Shown piece after piece: positions 16,760 to 23,537 of a stretch of 64,000 nt of DNA. Made by a program: the position numbers and the translations under genes. Origin of the DNA: Hallerella succinigenes (lineage in GTDB: Bacteria > Fibrobacterota > Fibrobacteria > Fibrobacterales > Fibrobacteraceae). Below the pieces are notes generated by a model. The model made no database searches. It was not told the DNA's origin and was given only the letters and a program-made list of their open reading frames with translations. Numbering within the stretch: the stretch's first letter is position 1; the number at the start of each line of letters is the position of its first letter. The stretch is taken from NCBI RefSeq assembly GCF_002797675.1, contig NZ_PGEX01000001.1:186001-250000 (forward strand), written 5' to 3'.

Positions 16760-17809
16760 TCAACGATCCGGATTTTCGATATCGAGAATTTCCGCTTCGA
16801 GCGTGGCGTCTGCCGGATAATATTTTTGCGCGAGCTTTAAGAGGCGCAAAGCCTCGTCTGAACGCTTTTGCAGACGAGCTTCGTAAGCGAGGTTCTTGAA
16901 GCCGAAAACGGCTTCTGGGCTACCGTTTTTTGCGGCCTGCTCGTAAGCGGTTTCCGCACGTTCAAAGAAGCGGGTATCGTAAGCAACGTTACCAAGGAAG
17001 ATTGCCGCATCGGTAAAATTTGGCTGGATCTGGAGAATGTTCGCCAGAACATCCATCGCAACGAATTGCTTTTTATCTTCAACCAGGACGTCGGCAAGCT
17101 TGTACATCGTATTCACGTCATCCGGGCGAATATTCAGAGCTTCGCGGTAACTTCCGGCGCTCTGCTCGTAATCCTTTTGCAGTCGGTAAACGTCTCCCAA
17201 ATACACCAAAAAATCGATTTCTTCGGGATGGGAGCTGTACCCTTCGCGAATCACGGAAATAGCGCGTTCAAAATCGCCCACAGCGATGTTCGCTTCGGAA
17301 AGCTGGTACACGAAACTGATGTCGGACTTGTCTAAGGCGTAGGCTTTTTCGATAGCCTTGAGCGCTCCGATTTTGTCGCCTGTTTTGCTGTAAGCTTCTC
17401 CAAGATAGAGCCACCCCGAAACATTATCCGGTTCAAGCTTGAGCGCGCGATGGTACGCGGCAATGCATTCCGGGTACTGCTTTAAGCGGAAGTAAACGGA
17501 CGCCATGTTGAAGAGAGCCGGAGAGAACGTCCCGTTTGAATAGTCTACGGCCTTGCGATAATTCGCAGCGGCTTCGGGAAACTTTTCAGTTTGATAGTAG
17601 CTGTTCGCGATGTTGAAACTGACGGCGACGGGATCGGCGCCACGGTCAGCGGCCTTACGGTAAAGGATGATCGCATTTTTGAATTTGCCCCCGCGGTAAA
17701 GAGCGTTCGCGCGGTCCATGAGATCGGCGGCGGATTGCGCGGAGAAGGCAAAGGCGGTGAAGAAGGCGATGGCAAAGAATGCTCGCAATGTCAGAAAACG
17801 TTTAATCAC
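16760..17809 (-). CDS. TPR-repeat protein of a TonB energy-transduction operon
   Basis: The 349-aa protein has a signal peptide (LRAFFAIAFFTAFAFSAQSA) and then about eight tetratricopeptide repeats (for example PALFNMASVYFRLKQYPECIAAYHRALKLEPD, split here only for description at residue boundaries). GTG 17809 is chosen because it overlaps the tonB stop by eight bases and places the signal peptide at the N-terminus; longer frames run into tonB. In TtpC-type TonB operons the last gene typically encodes a periplasmic TPR protein, and it fills that position here. Its molecular role is unknown; scaffolding of the TonB-ExbBD complex is the usual guess. Confidence 0.85.
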   Translation of the reverse strand: MIKRFLTLRAFFAIAFFTAFAFSAQSAADLMDRANALYRGGKFKNAIILYRKAADRGADPVAVSFNIANSYYQTEKFPEAAANYRKAVDYSNGTFSPALFNMASVYFRLKQYPECIAAYHRALKLEPDNVSGWLYLGEAYSKTGDKIGALKAIEKAYALDKSDISFVYQLSEANIAVGDFERAISVIREGYSSHPEEIDFLVYLGDVYRLQKDYEQSAGSYREALNIRPDDVNTMYKLADVLVEDKKQFVAMDVLANILQIQPNFTDAAIFLGNVAYDTRFFERAETAYEQAAKNGSPEAVFGFKNLAYEARLQKRSDEALRLLKLAQKYYPADATLEAEILDIENPDR

Positions 17810-18440
17810 GGAACTTGACCTCAAACGGTTGTTCCATTCCGCAGAACGGGACCGCTTTCCCATTTTTTTCTGCAGGTTCAAAACTCATCCGTTTCAAAGC
17901 CTCTCTGCCCGCATCGGCAAGCCCCGATCCCGCAGGCGATTCTTCGACTACACGGATATCATAAACGTGTCCGCTTGCATCCACGCAAAAACTTAAACGA
18001 AGCATCGCATCGATTTCGCGGTCGCGAATTTGCGGAGGGACCTGAAACTGAGGCATCGCTCGGCTGAAAGGCTTTTTATCCACGTCGCCGTTTTCATTTG
18101 CCAAAGCTCCGCCTCTAAAATCGGCGACCAATTCATCGCTAATTGCCGCTCCCCCACTTTGACCGGCCACGCCCAAATTCATCGCCATCCGCGGTCCTGC
18201 TTTAGGCGAGCGGGAATTCAATTTTTGACGATTCGGTTTACGGGCGGGCTTCTTCTGTTCCTGTTTCTTTTGGACCTCTTCCACTTTTTTCACGGCGACT
18301 TCGGTCTTGACAAATTTTCTCTCATTAAAAATCTTTCCCTGCAAAAAGAGATTCGCCACCGTCACCGAAAACACCAAAAGACAGCTACTGAAAATCGCAA
18401 CGATCAAAACCGAGAATCTTTTGAGAATCTTTCGGATCAT
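17802..18440 (-). CDS. tonB: TonB-type energy transducer
   Basis: The 212-aa protein has one N-terminal membrane segment (FSVLIVAIFSSCLLVFSVTVA), a Lys/Pro-rich linker (VEEVQKKQEQKKPARKP) and a C-terminal TonB domain (RDREIDAMLRLSFCVDASG, then VVEESPAGSGLADAGREAL and PAEKNGKAVPF). It would carry energy from ExbB-ExbD to outer-membrane receptors. ATG 18440 is five bases behind the exbD stop; a longer frame would begin inside exbD. The SCSS-like Cys in the membrane segment and two Cys in the domain are unusual for E. coli TonB but not disabling. Confidence 0.85.
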   Translation of the reverse strand: MIRKILKRFSVLIVAIFSSCLLVFSVTVANLFLQGKIFNERKFVKTEVAVKKVEEVQKKQEQKKPARKPNRQKLNSRSPKAGPRMAMNLGVAGQSGGAAISDELVADFRGGALANENGDVDKKPFSRAMPQFQVPPQIRDREIDAMLRLSFCVDASGHVYDIRVVEESPAGSGLADAGREALKRMSFEPAEKNGKAVPFCGMEQPFEVKFRD

Positions 18441-18445
18441 AGGGT

Positions 18446-18850
18446 TTATTCCGCCTGCGCAGCAATCGAAACTTTTTTGACGCCGCTTAAATTGCACGCA
18501 TCGATGACCTGAACGAGAACGCCTGTTTCGGAGCCTTTATCGGCGATAATCACCGCTTCGCGATCCGGCGTTTTGGCCAAGGACTGTTTTAAGATGTCTT
18601 GCAGGCTGGCGAGATCCACCTGACGTTCGTTGATGTGGATCGTCCCTTCGCGTGTGATGGCGATGAGAAGGTTTTCTTTTTCCAGCTGGCTTGCGCTTTG
18701 TGCCTGCGGCTTGGTGACGTCGACGCCCGTTTCGCGGGTAAAGCTCGATGTGACGACAAAGAAGATGAGCAAGATGAACACGATGTCCATCAGAGGGCCC
18801 ATATCGATGCCCATATCTTTTTGCTTTTTACGGGGAAGATTAAAGTTCAT
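18446..18850 (-). CDS. exbD: ExbD/TolR family biopolymer transport protein
   Basis: The 134-aa protein shows the ExbD layout: short cytoplasmic N-terminus, one membrane helix with the functional Asp (MGPLMDIVFILLIFFVVTSSF, Asp22) and a periplasmic domain with IAITREGTIHINERQVDL and REAVIIADKGSETGVLV. It forms the proton-driven motor with ExbB. It lies directly between exbB and tonB. Confidence 0.93.
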   Translation of the reverse strand: MNFNLPRKKQKDMGIDMGPLMDIVFILLIFFVVTSSFTRETGVDVTKPQAQSASQLEKENLLIAITREGTIHINERQVDLASLQDILKQSLAKTPDREAVIIADKGSETGVLVQVIDACNLSGVKKVSIAAQAE

Positions 18851-18858
18851 AAAAATTC

Positions 18859-19515
18859 CTAGGTTGCTTTGGGCGTCGCTTGCAAGGACATGTAGTTTTC
18901 GATGATCGTTGCGCCGAGTTCAAGCTGTTCCGTTAAATATTCAATGCGTTCGTCCAAGCGCTGTTTTAAGAGCGTCAGCGGGAACGCAACGAGCAAACCG
19001 CTTTGCGTCGAAATCAACGCTTCCGAAATCCCGTCCGCCATAAGGACCGGATTCTGGTTGCCGTACAAGGTAATGACTTCAAATGTCGAGACCATTCCCG
19101 TCACCGTTCCGAGAAGCCCGAGCAAAGGCGCAGCCGCAGCCATCACCGAGATGATGTGAGTTCCCTGCCGCATATACTGCACTGTTTTAATCATGCGGAC
19201 CTGCATATATTCGCGATATTTTTCAGGCGTGTCCTTTGCCACATTCAACGCGAGCCGCAGTTCCCTCGAAACGATTCCGCCCCGCAGCCCAAGATGCTTG
19301 CTTGCAAAACGGAGCGGATCTTCCGCACGTGTGTTCAAATCGTTGCGGAGCATTTCCACAACCTTGTAAACGTCTTTGCGGAAAGCATCTCCACCGATGC
19401 GCATCCACGTGGAATACAGATAATAGAAGCCGATGACACCCGTGAGAATGATCGGGAGCATCACAGATCCGCCGGCGAGGAACGTACTTTGTAAAGCTTC
19501 TATGAAAACGTACAT
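18859..19515 (-). CDS. exbB: MotA/TolQ/ExbB proton channel family protein (ExbB)
   Basis: The 218-aa protein has three membrane segments: near residues 17-37, around 115-140 with the conserved AAAAPLLGLLGTVTGMV, and 155-180 with GISEALISTQSGLLVAFPLTL. These are the ExbB signatures lining the proton path. It is the second ExbB-type gene in the operon, 17 bp after the TtpC-like one, and pairs with exbD. Confidence 0.93.
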   Translation of the reverse strand: MYVFIEALQSTFLAGGSVMLPIILTGVIGFYYLYSTWMRIGGDAFRKDVYKVVEMLRNDLNTRAEDPLRFASKHLGLRGGIVSRELRLALNVAKDTPEKYREYMQVRMIKTVQYMRQGTHIISVMAAAAPLLGLLGTVTGMVSTFEVITLYGNQNPVLMADGISEALISTQSGLLVAFPLTLLKQRLDERIEYLTEQLELGATIIENYMSLQATPKAT

Positions 19516-19532
19516 GATGGAACTCTATTTTT

Positions 19533-21077
19533 TCATTTTTCAAACAGTTGATTTAAAAGGGATGTGCTTCGCACATACATTTCACTCGTGACCTTTTCGA
19601 TTTTTTCACTGAGAAGTCCATGCAAGATCATGACTGGAATTGCAATAATCAAACCTGTTTCCGTCGTGACGAGCGCTTCCGAAATACCTCCGGCGAGAAC
19701 CCGCGCGTCATTTGTTCCGACTTCCGTAATCACGTTAAAAAGCGTAATGATACCAGTCACCGTTCCCAAAAGTCCGAGCAAAGGCGCAATGGTCCCCATA
19801 GCCGCAAGCAGTCCCATGCGACGGTCCAGTTTTGGCTGTTCCCGAAGCAAAGCTTCCTGCAAAGCCTTTTCGGCAGCCTCGCGATTTTCTCGTGCCTTAT
19901 TTACGACAGCGAAGAGGACCATCGACAAGCTCGTATTTTCTTTCAGGCAAAGTTCCGCCGCTTCTTCAAATTGCGAATTTTCAAGATAAACGATAAACCG
20001 ATTCATCATCTGCTTGCGAATACGCCCGCGCAGAGTCAGAACGATAAAGCGTTCCAAGCTCAAAAGGAGCGCAAAAATGGCCACCAACATCAGCGGGTAC
20101 ATCACGATGCCGCCTTTCTTAAAAAAGGCTTTGGCTTGTTCGACAAGCGAAAGTTCCTGAGTATCGGTAATCGAATTTTTGACCGCCTTATTCTGCAACA
20201 CATCGATGGGAACCGCGACTTCGACAGAAGAATTCCCCGCTTCCGAAACCGCCTTCTGAATCTGGGAAGCCATTTCCTGAGGAAGGTTCGAATTCCATTC
20301 AAAGACTTTTCCCTGCAACGCTCCTGAACGAATCAGCGCCTGGACATTTTGATTATCCAAGGCGACTTCGCCTAAAAAGACCGTGCCGAGTCTCAAGCGG
20401 TTCACTTTTACATCGGGACGAGAACCGATCTGCGAAATGGTATTTTCAAACGACTGGGAATAAGTCATCTCATGACGTAAAAGCTGATCGCCTAAAAAGA
20501 TCCGGGCTGCAGAAAGCGCATTCGGATTTTTGCCTTCTACAGCATTTTCGGCTTCTTTCAAACGGAGAAGGCGATCGTTCATGCCAAGCGGGTAATCTCC
20601 AGTGACGTCACCCAGCGTCTTATCGATGGAAAGCTTTATCTGCATCCGAAGTGCGTCATAGGCATTCTCGTCAGAAAGCGCCTTTTCTTCCGCATCGGAC
20701 GTGAGTTCTTTACTCGCGAGAACTTCTTCATTGACACGACCGAGATCTGTCGAAAGCTTGGAATAACGTCCGTCGAGTTCCCGCGTTGCCACTTGATGTT
20801 CTTCGGAAAGTTCCGATTCCGCATAACGCTTTCTCCAATGTTCCGCTTCGAGCTTTTCGAGCGAATCCGCTTTTTGCAAACGGATACGGGTAAGCGCATC
20901 GACTTCACGCTGTAAATTTTTCAGTTCTTCGCGCTTTAAGGAATCCTGGATGCGCGCCTGTTCTTCTAGATTCTTTTTCTTGTCCGAAGACCACGGCCAC
21001 GCTAAGGCGTTCGTTGAAAGGAGGAGCAACGCAAGAAGGATTACGTGGCAATCCGTATGACTCGTAGAAAACAACAT
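19533..21077 (-). CDS. TtpC-like large MotA/TolQ/ExbB protein with periplasmic coiled coil
   Basis: The 514-aa protein has a signal peptide (LLALLLLSTNALA), a periplasmic coiled-coil region of about 270 residues (KNLEEQARIQDSLKREEL onwards), then a three-helix ExbB domain (about residues 335-500) with GTIAPLLGLLGTVTGIITLF and GGISEALVTTETGLIIAIPV. This architecture is that of TtpC, the extra component of some gammaproteobacterial TonB systems. ATG 21077 follows the DUF3450 stop by one base and has GGAGGAA upstream within that gene, so the two are translationally coupled. Confidence 0.88.
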   Translation of the reverse strand: MLFSTSHTDCHVILLALLLLSTNALAWPWSSDKKKNLEEQARIQDSLKREELKNLQREVDALTRIRLQKADSLEKLEAEHWRKRYAESELSEEHQVATRELDGRYSKLSTDLGRVNEEVLASKELTSDAEEKALSDENAYDALRMQIKLSIDKTLGDVTGDYPLGMNDRLLRLKEAENAVEGKNPNALSAARIFLGDQLLRHEMTYSQSFENTISQIGSRPDVKVNRLRLGTVFLGEVALDNQNVQALIRSGALQGKVFEWNSNLPQEMASQIQKAVSEAGNSSVEVAVPIDVLQNKAVKNSITDTQELSLVEQAKAFFKKGGIVMYPLMLVAIFALLLSLERFIVLTLRGRIRKQMMNRFIVYLENSQFEEAAELCLKENTSLSMVLFAVVNKARENREAAEKALQEALLREQPKLDRRMGLLAAMGTIAPLLGLLGTVTGIITLFNVITEVGTNDARVLAGGISEALVTTETGLIIAIPVMILHGLLSEKIEKVTSEMYVRSTSLLNQLFEK

Positions 21078-21078
21078 C

Positions 21079-21924
21079 TTAGTTCCTCCCCACAATCGAA
21101 AGGCTGACCGGAAGCGTCACCATCTGAGGAGGCTTCTTTGCCTGTTTCACATCCAAAGCGAACTTGACCGCACTACGTTCCTGCAAATTCAAGTTCTCAT
21201 TCCATTCATACGAAATGTTTCCGTTTTCCATTTTTCGAACAAGCGCCCCGTAGACGGTTCCATTGTCATCGCCGTAAACCATCCACTGGTTTCCAATGCG
21301 CAAAATCTGAGCATTGATCAGTTCCCCATTCTTTCTCGTTAGCGGAGAATGGATGATCGCAACTTCATCGCCAAATTTGATTTCTTCCGCAATCAAAGCC
21401 TTTAAGCGAGAAAAGCCTTCTTCCGCAGATGCGTTTCCGCTTTCCAGATCCCGAGAAAGAGCCTTGGCCCGGTCGAGGCGGGCTTCACGTTCCCAAGGAA
21501 TCGTCTGTTCGATTTGAGCTTCTAGCTGTTTACTGATGGCGACGAGCGCAAGCGAAAGCGCTTTTCGTTTTGCCTTGACGTTTTCGCTACGGTTCTTGGC
21601 CCGCGCCTGCTTGGAACGCTCCTCCTGCAATTGAGAAGCCACGTTCTTGATTTTGGAATTCAGCGAATCGATTTCCGCTTTACGGCGTTCCGAATCTGCC
21701 AAGAAACGTTCCTGCAAAGTCTTAAATCGTTTGTCGTCGGCTTTGAGCATGGAATCTGTCGCAGAAATCTGGGCATTTAATTTTTGGATTTCACCTTGGA
21801 GAGTTTCTTTCTGCAACTGCAAATCGCGAATGTCGGAATCGACATCGGCAAATCCAGCCACAGCGAATATTAAAGCTCCCAAGGCCAAGCTCCTAAAATG
21901 CGGCATTTTACTTTTCCTGTTCAT
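21079..21924 (-). CDS. DUF3450 periplasmic coiled-coil protein of TonB operon
   Basis: The roughly 281-aa protein has a signal peptide (LALGALIFAVAGFA) followed by about 110 residues of heptad-rich coiled coil (LQGEIQKLNAQISATDSMLK) and a C-terminal domain (GDEVAIIHSPLTRKNGELI, IGNQWMVYGDDNGTVYGAL). This matches DUF3450, which precedes TtpC/ExbB genes in TonB operons. Three consecutive ATGs (21930, 21927, 21924) are possible; 21924 gives the best spacing to AAGGGA. The start overlaps or abuts the stop of the lipoprotein gene, again implying coupled translation. Confidence 0.82.
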   Translation of the reverse strand: MNRKSKMPHFRSLALGALIFAVAGFADVDSDIRDLQLQKETLQGEIQKLNAQISATDSMLKADDKRFKTLQERFLADSERRKAEIDSLNSKIKNVASQLQEERSKQARAKNRSENVKAKRKALSLALVAISKQLEAQIEQTIPWEREARLDRAKALSRDLESGNASAEEGFSRLKALIAEEIKFGDEVAIIHSPLTRKNGELINAQILRIGNQWMVYGDDNGTVYGALVRKMENGNISYEWNENLNLQERSAVKFALDVKQAKKPPQMVTLPVSLSIVGRN

Positions 21925-21926
21925 CA

Positions 21927-23537
21927 TCATTCCCTTTTGCACTGCGGATCATTTTCGTTTTCTTTGCACCAAAGATCGACAACTCTTTGAAGAACGCTGG
22001 AATTCAGCTGTTTGCTATAGAATTCACTGACAAGCGCTGTTCCACATTGCGGATAAGCCGAAAGATCCCAATCGCGATCCGAGCACCACTTCCAAATGTA
22101 ATCCTTGCATGAATTGCTGTCGAGTGCAACCTGACATTCTTCATAGATTTGTCCACAATCTGCAATCGATGTACTTTTGAAATTGCTAGAAACACAGTAT
22201 CGCTTTAGGCCATCCGCATAAGCCTCCTGCTTGGCCGAAACTTTCGAAAGCGTATCCGGCAAATATACCGACCACGAAGAGCTATCGTGCAACATCGCAA
22301 GTTTTACAGCCACAGGATAACACGTCGGGATCGGTTTCACGACCGTCGAAGAATCCGAGCAATAAGTTTCCTGGAAAAGTCGGCAGTACTTGGTATTCCA
22401 AGGATCCTCATCCCCATCGGCATCCTTGTGATTATCGCAACCATAAACGCGTGCATAGCTGTAAGTAATGTAATCGTCCGAGTGAATATTCATCAAAACG
22501 GAATCCACGAGCATCCCCGCAAAAACACCGTTTCCATTTTCGATGTTCGTTCGCGATTTCACACGCGGATCTTCAAAGCTTTCGAGCAGGTAGTTTTGAT
22601 AATCGGCATACGCTTGATCGACAGCATAAATTTTGATTGTGGACTTTCCAATCGGCAGTTGCATTCCCGTTATGAACATCGTATCGAGATTGTAGAAGTC
22701 ACCGATTTTTAAGCGAGACTCAAAGCCGAACAAGCGGGTCTTTTCCGTCGCATCGAGCATCGTAAAGCCATAGTAGCCAGAAGAATCTTCGTCGAGGAAG
22801 GATTCGAGCATATGGAACATCGTTGTATTCATGGATTCGCCGTTCGAATCGCTGTCCGCATTGTATGCAAGCGTCAAGAGCATGCCTTGAACGGTCGTAT
22901 CGTAATCCATGCCGATGTTGTAGGTGTAAGCATCATAAGGATATTCTTGGTAATCGAAGTCCAAGTATTCATGTGTATTGAGAATCGGTTTCTGGTCGCT
23001 GACGACTTTTTTGCCCGGCGGCGTGATGCTCTTTGCCGAGAGCTTTGTCGGGATTTTCGCCACGCCAGAATATTGCGATTTCACCTTTTCCCCGGCACTG
23101 TCCCACTTGAACGCCGCGTTCATCGTGTAGGATTCCCCGACAACTCCCAAAGCTTCGGCATTTGTCGTAAAGCAGTTCGGCTTATTCGAAATGCTAGAAA
23201 GTTCTACAAGCGTATCCCCATTTGAGAATTTTCCAGAAACCGTCACAGCGGCGCTGTCGTAAAAGGCAAAATTTTCCGAAGCGGATTCATCGAGGTTATA
23301 GAGTTTTGAAAAACAGATATGAGGTTTTTGACCGGCGACCACATAGCCGTGCGTATAAATGCCCTTGTAGGCAACAGAATCTTCCGGGTAAAAAGACCAG
23401 GGGCCGTCGAAATCGCTACAGGACGAGAAAAGGAACGCGCAGAAGAAAATCGCGAGGACGCGGAAAGAGATTGCTTCGCTGCGCTCGCAATGACACGGGA
23501 GACGTTCGACACGACACGGTTTAGAAATAATACTCAT
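21927..23537 (-). CDS. Receptor-linked lipoprotein (DUF4249-like) with repeat-derived N-terminal extension
   Basis: The 536-aa protein has a lipoprotein signal RVLAIFFCAFLFSSC (Cys40) preceded by an unusual 25-residue extension containing CHCERSEAIS, the translation of a dispersed palindromic repeat (23468-23496). ATG 23537 overlaps the receptor stop by 17 bases. The mature protein resembles the DUF4249 lipoproteins that pair with TonB receptors in Bacteroidetes (HGYVVAGQKPHICFSKLYNL, FAFYDSAAVTVSGKFS), but I am not certain of the family. The C-terminal 150 residues hold many Cys (CVSSNFKSTSIADCGQIYEEC), suggesting disulfides. It probably sits on the outer membrane and helps capture the receptor's unknown ligand. 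Confidence 0.72.
   Translation of the reverse strand: MSIISKPCRVERLPCHCERSEAISFRVLAIFFCAFLFSSCSDFDGPWSFYPEDSVAYKGIYTHGYVVAGQKPHICFSKLYNLDESASENFAFYDSAAVTVSGKFSNGDTLVELSSISNKPNCFTTNAEALGVVGESYTMNAAFKWDSAGEKVKSQYSGVAKIPTKLSAKSITPPGKKVVSDQKPILNTHEYLDFDYQEYPYDAYTYNIGMDYDTTVQGMLLTLAYNADSDSNGESMNTTMFHMLESFLDEDSSGYYGFTMLDATEKTRLFGFESRLKIGDFYNLDTMFITGMQLPIGKSTIKIYAVDQAYADYQNYLLESFEDPRVKSRTNIENGNGVFAGMLVDSVLMNIHSDDYITYSYARVYGCDNHKDADGDEDPWNTKYCRLFQETYCSDSSTVVKPIPTCYPVAVKLAMLHDSSSWSVYLPDTLSKVSAKQEAYADGLKRYCVSSNFKSTSIADCGQIYEECQVALDSNSCKDYIWKWCSDRDWDLSAYPQCGTALVSEFYSKQLNSSVLQRVVDLWCKENENDPQCKRE
23468..23496 (-). repeat. Dispersed palindromic repeat inside a lipoprotein gene
   Basis: On the minus strand this reads TGTCATTGCGAGCGCAGCGA followed by AGCAATCTC, a very common bacterial dispersed repeat with an internal inverted repeat. 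It lies in frame in the N-terminal coding region of the lipoprotein gene. Related ATTGCGAG segments occur at 28936-28943 and 55316-55323. Confidence 0.75.
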
